Assembly: GCA_017634065.1 (NCBI GenBank)
Contig: JAGBOC010000012.1
Location: 115,990-179,989, forward strand
Direction of reading: 5' to 3'
Length of the DNA: 64,000 nt
From: Lachnospiraceae bacterium
GTDB lineage: Bacteria > Bacillota > Clostridia > Lachnospirales > Lachnospiraceae
The notes under the pieces were generated by a model. The model saw only the letters and a program-made list of their open reading frames with translations, did not search any database and was not told the origin of the DNA. Position numbers and translations under genes: made by a program. Shown one piece after another: positions 27,146-36,480 of this stretch (position 1 is the first letter of the stretch; the number at the start of each line of letters is the position of its first letter).

Positions 27146-27457
27146 ATGTATAAGATAAAAAAAGATGATGTCGTTATCGTTATCACGGGTAAGGATAAGG
27201 GCAAGAACGGACAAGTACTTTCAGTTGATCATAAGAATGGAAAAATACTTGTAAAAGGTGTAAACATAGTTAAGAAGCATCAAAAGGCTGGAAAGAGTAA
27301 ATCAGCAACTGAATCAGGAATAATTGAAAGAGAAAATTGGATATCACTTTCAAATGTTATGCTTTCAGTTGATGGCAAGGCTACAAGAGTTGGATTTAAG
27401 ATTGAAGGCGATAAGAAAGTAAGGGTTGCAAAAAAAACTGGAAAGGTAATTAAGTAA
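27146..27457 (+). CDS. rplX: 50S ribosomal protein L24 (uL24)
   Basis: uL24 of 103 residues with an N-terminal KOW motif ([21 protein letters not shown]) and the [13 protein letters not shown] segment. It is an assembly initiator at the 5' part of 23S rRNA, beside the tunnel exit. TAGGAGG precedes ATG 27146 and overlaps the rplN stop region. Confidence 0.98.
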   Translation: MYKIKKDDVVIVITGKDKGKNGQVLSVDHKNGKILVKGVNIVKKHQKAGKSKSATESGIIERENWISLSNVMLSVDGKATRVGFKIEGDKKVRVAKKTGKVIK

Positions 27458-27467
27458 GGAGGAGAAG

Positions 27468-28007
27468 ATGGCTAGACTTAAAGATATTTATAATAATGAA
27501 ATTAAGAAGAACTTAAAGTCTAAGTTCAATTATAAAAATGATTTAGCTATTCCAAAACTTGAAAAAGTTGTTATCAACATGGGTGTTGGAGAAGCAAAAG
27601 ATAATTCTAAGATACTTGATGCCGCAGTTAAAGACCTTGAAACTATCACTGGACAACACGTTGTAGTTACAAAAGCAAAGAAAGCAATAGCAAACTTCAA
27701 GATAAGAGAAGGAATGCCTATTGGTTGTAAGTGCACACTTCGGGGTGAAGTTATGTACGAGTTTGTCGATAGACTTATAAATCTTGCTTTACCACGTGTT
27801 CGTGACTTTAGAGGAGTCAACCCAAATGGATTTGATGGAAGAGGAAATTATTCTCTTGGTATAAAGGAGCAAATCATTTTCCCTGAAATCGAATTTGATA
27901 AGATTGACAAAGTAAGAGGAATGGATATTTGTTTTGTTACAACTGCCAACACTGACGAAGAGGCAAAAGAGCTCCTTACAGAGTTCAATATGCCTTTCGC
28001 AAAGTAA
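27468..28007 (+). CDS. rplE: 50S ribosomal protein L5 (uL5)
   Basis: uL5 of 179 residues, with [21 protein letters not shown], the [24 protein letters not shown] segment and [30 protein letters not shown] near the C-terminal half. It binds 5S rRNA and contacts S13 in an intersubunit bridge. AGGAGG precedes ATG 27468. Length normal. Confidence 0.98.
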   Translation: MARLKDIYNNEIKKNLKSKFNYKNDLAIPKLEKVVINMGVGEAKDNSKILDAAVKDLETITGQHVVVTKAKKAIANFKIREGMPIGCKCTLRGEVMYEFVDRLINLALPRVRDFRGVNPNGFDGRGNYSLGIKEQIIFPEIEFDKIDKVRGMDICFVTTANTDEEAKELLTEFNMPFAK

Positions 28008-28016
28008 GGGGGTTCT

Positions 28017-28202
28017 ATGGCGAAAACATCTTTAAAAGTAAAGCAACAAAGGAAACCAAAGTTTAGCACACAATTTTATACTAGATGTAAAATCTGTGGT
28101 CGTCCACATGCTGTACTAAAGAAATATGGAATTTGCAGACTATGCTTTAGAGAACTTGCATATAATGGTCAGATTCCAGGCGTCAAGAAAGCATCTTGGT
28201 AA
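28017..28202 (+). CDS. rpsN: 30S ribosomal protein S14, zinc type (uS14)
   Basis: The 61-residue zinc-binding form of S14, with two CxxC pairs (CKICG and CRLC) spaced as in the C+ family, ending [11 protein letters not shown]. Zinc-independent S14 is about 90-100 residues. Its place between rplE and rpsH is the standard spc position. The site AAGGGGG overlaps the end of rplE. Confidence 0.98.
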   Translation: MAKTSLKVKQQRKPKFSTQFYTRCKICGRPHAVLKKYGICRLCFRELAYNGQIPGVKKASW

Positions 28203-28233
28203 TATAATAAATTAAAAGGAGGATATCACATAT

Positions 28234-28644
28234 ATGAATATGAGTGATCCAATTGCAGATATGCTTACAAGAATTCGTAATGCTAATACTGCAAAGTTTG
28301 ATACAGTTAATATACCTGCATCTAAAATGAAAAAAGCTATAGCAGAGATTTTATTTAATGAAGGTTATATTGAAAAATATGAATTAGTAAAGAATGAAGT
28401 AAATGATAAGTTTGAAGATATAAAAATATATCTCAAATACTTTGATGGAAAAAGGACAAGAGCAATATCTGGTATAGATAAAGTTTCTAAACCAGGACTT
28501 CGTATGTATAGTGGTAAGGATGATATGCCACAGGTATTAAATGGTCTTGGTATCGCCATTGTCTCTACTAATCTTGGAGTTATGACTGACAAAGATTGTA
28601 GAAAGAATAATGTTGGCGGAGAAATACTTGCTCGTGTTTGGTAA
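28234..28644 (+). CDS. rpsH: 30S ribosomal protein S8 (uS8)
   Basis: uS8 of 136 residues: MNMSDPIADMLTRIRNAN at the start and GLGIAIVSTNLGVMTDKDCRKNNVGGEILARVW at the end. It binds the central domain of 16S rRNA; in enterobacteria it also represses the spc operon, which is not testable here. AAAGGAGG precedes ATG 28234. Confidence 0.98.
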   Translation: MNMSDPIADMLTRIRNANTAKFDTVNIPASKMKKAIAEILFNEGYIEKYELVKNEVNDKFEDIKIYLKYFDGKRTRAISGIDKVSKPGLRMYSGKDDMPQVLNGLGIAIVSTNLGVMTDKDCRKNNVGGEILARVW

Positions 28645-28689
28645 TCTGAAAACTGATTAGATCAGATAATTTAAGAAAAGGAGAAAAAT

Positions 28690-29229
28690 ATGTCACGTAT
28701 CGGAAAGAAGCCCATTACAATACTAAATGGTGTGACTGTAGATGTAAAGGGAAATGAAGTGACAGTTAAAGGTTCAAAAGGTACACTCACTAAAACATTT
28801 GTACCTGAGATGAAAATAACTGTTGAAGATGGTCATGTAAAGGTTGAAAGACCTGATAATGAAAAAAGAAATAAATCTCTTCATGGACTTACAAGAACAC
28901 TTATCAATAATATGATAATTGGAGTTACTGAAGGTTATGAAAAAACTCTCGAAATCAATGGTGTTGGTTATAAAGCATCAAAACAAGGAAAGAAATTGAA
29001 CTTAAGTCTTGGCTATTCACATCCTGTTGTCTTTAATGATCCAGATGGACTTGAGACACAAGTACCTGATGAGAGAACAATCATTGTGAAAGGGATAGAC
29101 AAAGAAAAAGTTGGTCAATATGCTGCAGAGATAAGAGGAATGAGAGGACCTGAACCATATAAGGGCAAGGGTATAAAGTATAAAGACGAACATATAAATC
29201 GTAAAGTCGGAAAGACTGGTAAAAAATAA
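28690..29229 (+). CDS. rplF: 50S ribosomal protein L6 (uL6)
   Basis: uL6 of 179 residues with two similar domains: MSRIGKKPITILNGVTVDVKGNEVTVKGSKG at the start, LINNMIIGVTEGYEKTLEINGVGYKA in the middle and the C-terminal EIRGMRGPEPYKGKGIKYKDE. It lies near the sarcin-ricin loop and stalk base. AAAGGAG precedes ATG 28690. Confidence 0.98.
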   Translation: MSRIGKKPITILNGVTVDVKGNEVTVKGSKGTLTKTFVPEMKITVEDGHVKVERPDNEKRNKSLHGLTRTLINNMIIGVTEGYEKTLEINGVGYKASKQGKKLNLSLGYSHPVVFNDPDGLETQVPDERTIIVKGIDKEKVGQYAAEIRGMRGPEPYKGKGIKYKDEHINRKVGKTGKK

Positions 29230-29246
29230 TTTAGGAGGATAATAGA

Positions 29247-29606
29247 ATGGTTAACAAAGTTAAAAGATCTAAAATTCGTGAAAAGAAACACGAAAGACAA
29301 AGAAACCGTTTTATGGGAACATCCGATCGTCCTAGACTTACGGTTTTTAGAAGTGATAAACATATTTATGCACAGATAATTGATGATATAGCAAGAAAGA
29401 CATTATGTCAGGCTTCAACACTCAAGAATACAAGTTTAGCTCACACTAATGATGTTGAAGCTGCAAAGTATGTTGGAAAGACTATTGCTGAAGCTGCTAT
29501 AAAACTTGGTATATCAAATGTAGTTTTTGATAGATCAGGATATATATATCATGGAAAGGTTGAGGCTTTAGCTGATTCTGCAAGAGAAGCTGGACTCAAA
29601 TTTTAA
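29247..29606 (+). CDS. rplR: 50S ribosomal protein L18 (uL18)
   Basis: uL18 of 119 residues: basic N-terminus, RLTVFRSDKHIYAQIIDD, then AKYVGKTIAEAAIKLGISNVVFDRSGYIYHGKVEALADSAREAGL. It binds 5S rRNA with L5. TTAGGAGG precedes ATG 29247. Normal length and position. Confidence 0.98.
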   Translation: MVNKVKRSKIREKKHERQRNRFMGTSDRPRLTVFRSDKHIYAQIIDDIARKTLCQASTLKNTSLAHTNDVEAAKYVGKTIAEAAIKLGISNVVFDRSGYIYHGKVEALADSAREAGLKF

Positions 29607-29618
29607 TGGAGGTAGAAA

Positions 29619-30143
29619 ATGAAGAAGGAAGCTGTAGAAAAAGATAAATTAGAACTTAAAGATACTGTCGTTTCTATTAAGCGTATATCTAAAACCGTAA
29701 AAGGTGGAAGAACTATGAGATTTTCTGCCTTGGTAGTTGTCGGTGATGGAAATGGCTCTATCGGAGTTGGTCATGGTAAGAGTGCTGAAATTCCTGAAGC
29801 TATAAGAAAAGGAAAAGAACAAGCCATGAGAAATATTGTCAAGATAAATCTTGATAACAATAGATCAGTTCCTCATGATTATGTAGGGGTATGGGGAACA
29901 AGTCGAGTACTTCTTAAAAGATCTAAAGAAGGTACTGGAGTTATAGCTGGTGGACCAGTTCGTTCAGTTATGGAGATGGCTGGTATACAAAATATAAGAA
30001 CAAAATCACTTGGTTCAAGAAATAAGAACAATGTGGCACTTGCTACAATAAATGGTCTTATGAATATGAAATCACCAAGTGAGATAGCAACTCTTCGTGG
30101 CAAAGATGTTAAAGATATCCTTGCTGGGATAGTTAAGAAATAG
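29619..30143 (+). CDS. rpsE: 30S ribosomal protein S5 (uS5)
   Basis: uS5 of 174 residues, with the double-stranded-RNA-binding-like domain VVSIKRISKTVKGGRTMRFSALVVVGDGNGSIGVGHGKS and the C-terminal domain GTGVIAGGPVRSVMEMAGIQNIRTKSLGS. It helps form the mRNA entry channel and influences decoding accuracy. TGGAGG precedes ATG 29619, touching the rplR stop. Confidence 0.98.
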   Translation: MKKEAVEKDKLELKDTVVSIKRISKTVKGGRTMRFSALVVVGDGNGSIGVGHGKSAEIPEAIRKGKEQAMRNIVKINLDNNRSVPHDYVGVWGTSRVLLKRSKEGTGVIAGGPVRSVMEMAGIQNIRTKSLGSRNKNNVALATINGLMNMKSPSEIATLRGKDVKDILAGIVKK

Positions 30144-30154
30144 GAGGTGTCAAA

Positions 30155-30337
30155 ATGGCAAATCAATTAAAAATAACTTTAGTTCATTCTCCTATAGGTG
30201 CTATTCCAAAACAAAGAGCAACTGTAAAAGCTTTAGGATTTCATAAAGTTTATCAGACAAGAATTCATAAAGATAATACAGCTATAAGAGGAATGATTCA
30301 AAAAATTAACCACTTGGTAAAAGTGGAAGAAATGTAA
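30155..30337 (+). CDS. rpmD: 50S ribosomal protein L30 (uL30)
   Basis: uL30 of 60 residues, with LKITLVHSPIGAIPKQRATVKALGFHK and the final GMIQKINHLVKVEEM. A small 50S protein present in many but not all bacteria. TAGGAGG overlaps the rpsE stop. Normal length. Confidence 0.97.
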   Translation: MANQLKITLVHSPIGAIPKQRATVKALGFHKVYQTRIHKDNTAIRGMIQKINHLVKVEEM

Positions 30338-30347
30338 GGGGGCCTTT

Positions 30348-30812
30348 ATGAAATTATCAGAATTAAAAGGAGCTGAAGGCTCAAGAACTAAAAAGCAATT
30401 TAGAAAAGGTAGAGGTCACGGTTCAGGTAATGGAAAGACAGCCGGTTATGGTCATAAAGGTCAAAAGGCTAGATCTGGAGCACCAAGACCAGGTTTTGAA
30501 GGTGGACAAATGCCACTTTATAGAAGACTTCCAAAGAGAGGTTTCAAGAAACCAAATCGTCTTGTGTTTGTATCATTAAATGTAAGTGATTTTGAAAAGT
30601 TTGATAATGGATCAGTTATCACAGTTGATAAGATGAGAGAGTGTGGCATGGTTAAAGGAAACTTTGATCGTGTGAAAGTTCTTGGCAATGGAAATCTTAC
30701 AAAGAGTTTAACTATAGAAGCATGTTGTTTTTCTAACTCTGCTAAAAGTAAAATCGAATCAGCAGGTGGAACTTGTAAGTCTTGCAAAGACAGCAAAGAA
30801 GCAGCTAATTAG
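30348..30812 (+). CDS. rplO: 50S ribosomal protein L15 (uL15)
   Basis: uL15 of 154 residues: MKLSELKGAEGSRTKKQFRKGRGHGSGNGKTAGYGHKGQKARSG is the Gly/basic extension that threads into 23S rRNA (given here only as the family's opening pattern), followed by GFEGGQMPLYRRLPKRGF. The C-terminus carries two Cys (GGTCKSCKDSKEAAN), an unremarkable variation. AAGGGGG precedes ATG 30348. Confidence 0.97.
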   Translation: MKLSELKGAEGSRTKKQFRKGRGHGSGNGKTAGYGHKGQKARSGAPRPGFEGGQMPLYRRLPKRGFKKPNRLVFVSLNVSDFEKFDNGSVITVDKMRECGMVKGNFDRVKVLGNGNLTKSLTIEACCFSNSAKSKIESAGGTCKSCKDSKEAAN

Positions 30813-30823
30813 GAGATATTATT

Positions 30824-32146
30824 ATGTTACAAATGGTGTTAAATGCATTCAAAGTTAAAGATATAAGAAAAAAACTTTTCTTCACTTTGTTTATGCTTTT
30901 GGTAATAAGGATAGGAAGTAATATCCCAGTTCCAGGAGTAAACACTGATTTCTTTAAAAATATATTAGATAATCTTCAAGCTCAAGATGCTGTTGGTTGG
31001 CTTTCAAGTATGACTGGTGGCTCTTTTGAAGAGATGTCTATATTTGCATTATCAATTACTCCATATATCACATCAAGTATCATTATGGAACTTTTAACTA
31101 TTGCTATCCCACCACTTGAAGAGATACAAAAAGAAGGTGCTGATGGCAGAAGAAAGATTGCTGAATACACAAGATACGTTACAGTTATACTCGCACTTTT
31201 AGAGTCAAGTGCTATGGCAATTGGATTTAATGGTTCTGGATTCTTTAAAGAAACTCCAGCGGGAGTATTTACAATTATTGTTGCTATATTCTCTATGACG
31301 GCTGGTTCAGCTTTCCTTATGTGGACAGGTGAGAGAATCACAGAGTCTGGTGTTGGTAATGGTATATCAGTTGTTCTCTTATTTAATATTATTTCTTCAT
31401 TGCCAAAAGATTTTAATACTTTGTATGAGAAGTTTTTAAAAGGCAAGAATATGGCATTTATGGTTACCTATGCGATAATTATTATACTTGTTGTTATAGG
31501 CATAATCGCTATATCAGTCATATTACAAGATGCAAGACGTGATATACCAGTTCAATATGCAAGTAGAATAGCAGGAAGGACATCAGTTGGAAATGGTGTA
31601 TCAGTTATACCACTTAAAGTTAATACTGCAGGAGTTATCCCAGTAATCTTTGCATCAAGTATTATGTCACTTCCACTTATTATTTTACAATTTTTAGATA
31701 TTCGAAATACTATATTTAATGTTATAGCGTCAGTTCTCAATTCTGGTTCTTGGTTTAGATCAGAATATCCACTTTATACATTTGGATGTCTTATATATGT
31801 ATTTTTAGTAATTTTCTTCGCATATTTTTATACATCAATTACATTCAATCCAAATGAAGTTGCTTCTAATCTAAAAAGAGATGGTGGATTTGTACCAGGT
31901 GTAAGACCAGGCAAAGAGACAGCTGAATACTTAAATAGAATCTTAAACTATATTATATTTATTGGTGCAGTAGGTCTTTGTATAGTAGCACTTATTCCTA
32001 TAGTGATTTCTGGTGTATTTAATATATCAAGAATATCATTTGCAGGAACATCACTTCTTATTGTAGTTGGAGTTGTACTAGAGACACTTGAGCAAATCAA
32101 ATCTCAACTTGTAGTAAGAAATTATAAAGGTTTCTTATCAGAGTAG
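30824..32146 (+). CDS. secY: Protein translocase subunit SecY
   Basis: The 440-residue SecY is the channel of the Sec translocon. Ten membrane helices can be drawn. Family signatures include RIGSNIPVPGVNTDFF near the start, the plug and helix 2 region SIFALSITPYITSSIIMELL, the GRRKIAEYTRY loop, and the C-terminal cytoplasmic loop RDGGFVPGVRPGKETAEYLNRIL. GGAG lies before ATG 30824. It is needed to export the signal-peptide proteins encoded in this window. The order rplO-secY-adk-map is the usual Firmicute one. Confidence 0.98.
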   Translation: MLQMVLNAFKVKDIRKKLFFTLFMLLVIRIGSNIPVPGVNTDFFKNILDNLQAQDAVGWLSSMTGGSFEEMSIFALSITPYITSSIIMELLTIAIPPLEEIQKEGADGRRKIAEYTRYVTVILALLESSAMAIGFNGSGFFKETPAGVFTIIVAIFSMTAGSAFLMWTGERITESGVGNGISVVLLFNIISSLPKDFNTLYEKFLKGKNMAFMVTYAIIIILVVIGIIAISVILQDARRDIPVQYASRIAGRTSVGNGVSVIPLKVNTAGVIPVIFASSIMSLPLIILQFLDIRNTIFNVIASVLNSGSWFRSEYPLYTFGCLIYVFLVIFFAYFYTSITFNPNEVASNLKRDGGFVPGVRPGKETAEYLNRILNYIIFIGAVGLCIVALIPIVISGVFNISRISFAGTSLLIVVGVVLETLEQIKSQLVVRNYKGFLSE

Positions 32147-32153
32147 GTATCTT

Positions 32154-32822
32154 ATGAATATAATCATGTTAGGTGCACCCGGTGCTGGTAAAGGCACGAT
32201 AGCCTCTCAAATGAAAGACAGATATCACTTGCCACATATTTCAACTGGTGAGATATTTAGAGAGAATATAAAAAATAATACTGAACTTGGGAAACTTGCC
32301 AAAACTTATATTGATAAAGGGGCACTTGTGCCAGATGACGTGACTACTGATATGACTATAAAAAGACTTATGGAAAGTGATTGCAATGATGGATTTATAT
32401 TAGATGGCTTTCCAAGAAATAATGCTCAAGCTATTGGTCTTGATAAAGAGTTTGAGAAGTTAAATAAAAAAATTGATTTAGTTATATTAGTTGATGCTAC
32501 TGACAAACAAATCACTGAAAGATTATCTGGTAGAAGAGTTTGTGAGAGTTGTGGGGCGACATATCATATAGTGAATATGCCACCAAAAAAAGAAGGCATT
32601 TGCGATAAATGTGGCGCTAAACTCATACATAGAAAAGATGATACTGAAGAAGTAGTACTTGATAGACTTAAAACTTATCACGAACAGACTCAACCATTAA
32701 TTGATTATTATAAAGAAAAAAAAGTTCTTAAAAGAGTACCTGGCTTTATAGATTCTCATGAAGAGAGACTTAAGATGATTGACGCTATGGTAAAGGGAGA
32801 TTGGGCTTGTCCAAATAATTAA
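32154..32822 (+). CDS. adk: Adenylate kinase, zinc-lid type
   Basis: The 222-residue enzyme interconverts AMP, ADP and ATP. It has the P-loop GAPGAGKGTIAS, the HISTGEIFRENI AMP-site segment, the DGFPRN motif and a LID with four Cys (CESCG and CDKCG), the zinc-binding form typical of Gram-positive bacteria. ATG 32154 has only a weak AGTAGGT site, part of the secY end, so translation may be coupled. Confidence 0.97.
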   Translation: MNIIMLGAPGAGKGTIASQMKDRYHLPHISTGEIFRENIKNNTELGKLAKTYIDKGALVPDDVTTDMTIKRLMESDCNDGFILDGFPRNNAQAIGLDKEFEKLNKKIDLVILVDATDKQITERLSGRRVCESCGATYHIVNMPPKKEGICDKCGAKLIHRKDDTEEVVLDRLKTYHEQTQPLIDYYKEKKVLKRVPGFIDSHEERLKMIDAMVKGDWACPNN

Positions 32823-32824
32823 TA

Positions 32825-33574
32825 ATGGTAAGTATAAAATCTGATAGAGAAATTGAATTAATGAGGGATGCCGGAAAGATTTTAGCTCTAGTGCATAATG
32901 AAGTTGCTGATTACATAAAACCTGGACTTACGACATATGAGATTGATAAGTTTGCAGAAAAAGTCGTAAAGAAAAATAACGGAACTTGTTCATTCTATCA
33001 TTTATATGATTTTCCAGGCAATTTCTGTATATCAGTAAATGATGAAGTGATACACGGTATACCAAGCAAAAATGTAGTTATAAAAGATGGTGATGTAGTA
33101 AAAATCGATGGCGGAGTATGTTATAAAGGTTATCAATCTGATGCGGCACGTACTCACATAGTTGGAAATACTACTGATGAGATAAAAAACTTAGTAGAGA
33201 GAACCAGACAAGCATTTTTTGAAGGTATAAAGTTTGCTATCCCAGGCAATCATATAAATGATATTGGTACTGGAATCGAGATGTATATAGAGCAGTTTGG
33301 GTATGGCATAGTTGAAGATTATGTAGGTCATGGTATAGGCACGAAAGTTCATGAGGACCCAGAAATACCCAATTTTTCATCAGATAGAAAAGGTATAAAG
33401 ATTAGAAAAAATATGACATTTGCAGTTGAACCAATGATTAATCTTGGAACTTATGAAGTTTATACTGCAGATGACAAATGGACAGTAAAGACTTTAGACG
33501 GAAAAGTTTCATCGCATTATGAAAATACTATAGTTATTACAGACAATGGACCAGAAATATTGTCTTTAATATAA
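32825..33574 (+). CDS. map: Type I methionine aminopeptidase
   Basis: The 249-residue enzyme removes N-terminal Met from new proteins. Metal ligands of the pita-bread fold are visible: [17 protein letters not shown] (two Asp), [18 protein letters not shown] (His), FAVEPMI (Glu) and HYENTIVIT (Glu). It starts two bases after the adk stop (TAATAATG), with no Shine-Dalgarno site, which suggests reinitiation. Confidence 0.97.
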   Translation: MVSIKSDREIELMRDAGKILALVHNEVADYIKPGLTTYEIDKFAEKVVKKNNGTCSFYHLYDFPGNFCISVNDEVIHGIPSKNVVIKDGDVVKIDGGVCYKGYQSDAARTHIVGNTTDEIKNLVERTRQAFFEGIKFAIPGNHINDIGTGIEMYIEQFGYGIVEDYVGHGIGTKVHEDPEIPNFSSDRKGIKIRKNMTFAVEPMINLGTYEVYTADDKWTVKTLDGKVSSHYENTIVITDNGPEILSLI

Positions 33575-33596
33575 AAAACTAATTAAGAGGTATTCA

Positions 33597-33815
33597 ATGT
33601 CAAAATCTGACGTAATTGAAATTACAGGAACAGTACTTGAAAAACTTCCAAATGCAATGTTTGAAGTTGAACTTGAGAACAAACATAAAGTTCTCGCACA
33701 TATCTCTGGAAAACTTCGTATGAATTATATTAAAATTCTTCCAGGCGATAAAGTAACTATTGAATTATCTCCATACGACTTATCGAAGGGTCGCATAATT
33801 TGGAGAGACAAATAA
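33597..33815 (+). CDS. infA: Translation initiation factor IF-1
   Basis: The 72-residue OB-fold protein begins [22 protein letters not shown] and ends [13 protein letters not shown], the standard IF-1 pattern. It blocks the ribosomal A site during initiation. AAGAGGT precedes ATG 33597. In many Firmicutes a KOW-type RNA-binding protein gene lies between map and infA; it is absent here. Confidence 0.98.
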   Translation: MSKSDVIEITGTVLEKLPNAMFEVELENKHKVLAHISGKLRMNYIKILPGDKVTIELSPYDLSKGRIIWRDK

Positions 33816-33832
33816 CGAAAGGAGAGTCTAAT

Positions 33833-33946
33833 ATGAAAGTTAGATCATCTGTAAAGCCTATTTGTGAAAAATGCAAAATCATTAAAAGAAAGGGTTCTAT
33901 CAGAGTTATCTGTGAAAATCCAAAGCATAAGCAAAGACAAGGTTAA
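33833..33946 (+). CDS. rpmJ: 50S ribosomal protein L36, zinc type (bL36)
   Basis: This very short gene (37 residues) encodes [20 protein letters not shown] and then [17 protein letters not shown], with the three Cys and one His that bind zinc in bL36. AAAGGAGAG precedes ATG 33833. Its position between infA and rpsM is standard. Confidence 0.97.
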   Translation: MKVRSSVKPICEKCKIIKRKGSIRVICENPKHKQRQG

Positions 33947-33958
33947 TAGGAGGTAAAA

Positions 33959-34336
33959 ATGGCTCGTATAGCAGGTGTTGATTTACCAAATCAAAAACGT
34001 GTTGAGATTGGTCTTACCTATATATTTGGTATAGGTGTTCCAAAGTCAAATGAGATCTTAAAGAATACAGGAGTTAATCCTGATACTCGTGTAAAAGATT
34101 TGACAGATGACGAAGTAAAAAAACTCGCTGACTACATAGCAGATCATGTTGTTGTAGAAGGTGACCTTCGCCGTGATGTCGCACTTGACATCAAGCGTTT
34201 GAAAGAAGTTGGTTGCTACAGAGGTGTAAGACATAGAAAAGGTCTTCCATGTCGTGGTCAAAAGACAAAGACAAATGCAAGAACTTGTAAGGGACCAAGA
34301 AAGACAGTAGCAAACAAAAAGAAAGAAACTAAGTAA
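33959..34336 (+). CDS. rpsM: 30S ribosomal protein S13 (uS13)
   Basis: uS13 of 125 residues: [26 protein letters not shown], the [22 protein letters not shown] segment and a basic C-terminal tail that reaches the P-site tRNA. It forms bridge B1 with L5. TAGGAGG precedes ATG 33959. A 68-base gap follows before rpsK, larger than the others in this part; no signal was recognised in it. Confidence 0.98.
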   Translation: MARIAGVDLPNQKRVEIGLTYIFGIGVPKSNEILKNTGVNPDTRVKDLTDDEVKKLADYIADHVVVEGDLRRDVALDIKRLKEVGCYRGVRHRKGLPCRGQKTKTNARTCKGPRKTVANKKKETK

Positions 34337-34404
34337 TAATCTTAGTAATTAATCTTCATGTTTTAATAACAGGAAGAAATAAAGGAGAAAGTAGGTTAGT
34401 TTAA

Positions 34405-34818
34405 ATGGCAAGTAATAATCAAGCAAAAGCTTCTGGCAAGAAAACTGCCACAAAGAAGCGTGTAAAGAAAAACGTTGAACGCGGACAGGCACATATCCAA
34501 GCATCTTTCAATAATACTATCGTTACACTTACTGATATGCAAGGAAATGCTCTTTCTTGGGCAAGTGCTGGTGGTCTTGGCTTTAAAGGTTCAAAGAAAT
34601 CTACTCCATATGCTGCACAACTCGCAGCTGAAACTGCCACAAAGGCAGCTCTTATACATGGACTTAAGTTTGTAGATGTATTTGTAAAAGGTCCAGGCAC
34701 AGGTCGTGAAGCAGCTATTCGTGCACTTGAGACGAATGGTTTAAAAGTCACTTCAATAATGGATGTCACACCAATACCACATAATGGTTGTCGTCCACCA
34801 AAAAGAAGAAGAGTATAA
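34405..34818 (+). CDS. rpsK: 30S ribosomal protein S11 (uS11)
   Basis: uS11 of 137 residues with a basic N-terminal extension, [43 protein letters not shown]-type core and the end [18 protein letters not shown]-like (here [17 protein letters not shown]). It lies in the 30S platform near the mRNA exit. AAAGGAG lies about 20 bases before ATG 34405, with a TTAG-rich spacer, farther than usual. Confidence 0.97.
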   Translation: MASNNQAKASGKKTATKKRVKKNVERGQAHIQASFNNTIVTLTDMQGNALSWASAGGLGFKGSKKSTPYAAQLAAETATKAALIHGLKFVDVFVKGPGTGREAAIRALETNGLKVTSIMDVTPIPHNGCRPPKRRRV

Positions 34819-34829
34819 GGGAGGTTAAT

Positions 34830-35426
34830 ATGGCAGTAGATAGAGGTCCTGTTCTTAAAAAATGTAGAACACTTGGTATTTCACCAGCAGTTCTTGGTCT
34901 TGATAAAAAGATTAAAGAAGATAGAAGTGGTAGACAGAGAAAGAAATTATCTGAATATGGTTTGCAACTTCGTGAAAAGCAAAAAGCAAAGTTCATATAT
35001 GGTATTTTAGAAAGACCATTTAGAAATTATTTTGCTAAAGCTGAAAAGATGAAGGGTCAGACAGGTGAGAATCTTATGATTACTCTCGAAAGAAGACTTG
35101 ATAATGTTGTCTTCCGTATGGGTCTTGCTCGTACAAGAAGAGAAGCAAGACAAGTTGTAGGTCATAAGCATGTCTTGGTAAATGGCAAGACAGTTAATAT
35201 ACCATCATATCTTGTAAATGCTGGAGATAAAATAGAAATCTGCGAAAAGGCTAAAGAAACCAAAAGATATAAAGAAATTGTGGATATTACTGGAGGAAGA
35301 ATTGCTCCTAGTTGGATAGATGCAGATGTTACTAATATGAAGGCAACTATAAAAAATCTTCCAACAAGAGAAGAAATTGATGTACCTGTAAACGAAATGC
35401 TTATCGTCGAGTTATACAGCAAATAA
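34830..35426 (+). CDS. rpsD: 30S ribosomal protein S4 (uS4)
   Basis: uS4 of 198 residues starting [19 protein letters not shown], with an S4 RNA-binding domain ([31 protein letters not shown]) and a conserved C-terminal IVELYSK. I place the start at ATG 34830 with GGGAGG upstream; a GTG at 34788 would overlap rpsK. It nucleates 30S assembly. Inside the alpha operon, followed by rpoA. Confidence 0.97.
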   Translation: MAVDRGPVLKKCRTLGISPAVLGLDKKIKEDRSGRQRKKLSEYGLQLREKQKAKFIYGILERPFRNYFAKAEKMKGQTGENLMITLERRLDNVVFRMGLARTRREARQVVGHKHVLVNGKTVNIPSYLVNAGDKIEICEKAKETKRYKEIVDITGGRIAPSWIDADVTNMKATIKNLPTREEIDVPVNEMLIVELYSK

Positions 35427-35477
35427 TAGTTTATAAGTAATATCGTTTCAAAATAAAAAATATAAAGGAGTGGGCAG

Positions 35478-36437
35478 ATGTTTGAAAAACCAAACGTTAA
35501 TATTAAAATAGATGAACAATCAACCGATCTAAGTTTCGCACGATTCATTTGCGAACCTTTAGAGAGAGGTTATGGAACTACTCTTGGTAATTCACTTAGA
35601 AGAATTATGCTTTCAACTCTTGAGGGCTATGCAGTTAGCCAAATAAAAATTGATGGTGTTCTCCATGAGTTTTCAACTATAGATGGAGTTAAAGAAGATG
35701 TGACTGAGATTATTATGAATTTAAAAGATGTAGCATTTAAGAATAACGCTCAAGTGTATCAAGAAAAAATTGCTACATTGTCATTTGAGGGCGAAGGTGT
35801 AGTAAAAGCTTCTGATATAAAAATAGATTCTGAAATTGAAATTGTAAATAAAGATTTAGTTATAGCTCATTTATCTGGTAAACATGCTAAACTCAACATG
35901 CAACTCGTTATAACTCCAGGAAGAGGCTATGTACCTGCTGAAAAGAATAAAGAACATTCAAAGGGTCCTGAATATATAGTTATCGATTCTGTGTATGACC
36001 CAGTTCAAAGAGTAAATATGAAAGTTGAAAATACGCGTGTCGGAAATCAAACTGATTATGATAAACTTACTCTTGAAGTAAAGACAGATGGTACTATAAC
36101 TGCAAATGATGCTGTTTCTCTTGCCGCCAAAATATTGTCTGATCATGCACAATTATTCATTGATCTTTCAAATATAGTTAGTTTCCCAACTATTATTAAG
36201 CAAGAGAATGCTCAAACTTCTGTAGATGAAAAAGAACTTAAAAATATTTTAGATCTTGAATTATCAGTTAGATCATATAATTGCTTAAAGAGAGCGGGTA
36301 TAAATACACTTGGAGATTTAACCAAGATGACCCCAGAGCAACTTGTCAATGTAAGAAATCTTGGCAAGAAGTCTCTTGAAGAAATAATGCAAAAATTGGC
36401 AGATTTAGGATATCCATTATCTGACAATGTAGAATAA
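35478..36437 (+). CDS. rpoA: RNA polymerase subunit alpha
   Basis: The 319-residue alpha subunit has the N-terminal dimerisation domain (FICEPLERGYGTTLGNSLRRIMLSTLEGYAV pattern with the RRIMLSS-like helix), a flexible linker (about 230-245) and the alpha-CTD (LELSVRSYNCLKRAGINTLGDLTKMTPEQLVNVRNLGKKSLEEI) that contacts UP elements and activators. AAAGGAG precedes ATG 35478. Standard position between rpsD and rplQ. Confidence 0.98.
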   Translation: MFEKPNVNIKIDEQSTDLSFARFICEPLERGYGTTLGNSLRRIMLSTLEGYAVSQIKIDGVLHEFSTIDGVKEDVTEIIMNLKDVAFKNNAQVYQEKIATLSFEGEGVVKASDIKIDSEIEIVNKDLVIAHLSGKHAKLNMQLVITPGRGYVPAEKNKEHSKGPEYIVIDSVYDPVQRVNMKVENTRVGNQTDYDKLTLEVKTDGTITANDAVSLAAKILSDHAQLFIDLSNIVSFPTIIKQENAQTSVDEKELKNILDLELSVRSYNCLKRAGINTLGDLTKMTPEQLVNVRNLGKKSLEEIMQKLADLGYPLSDNVE

Positions 36438-36480
36438 TATTTTATAGATAAGTCTAAAAAGCACTATAAAGGAGAAAGAA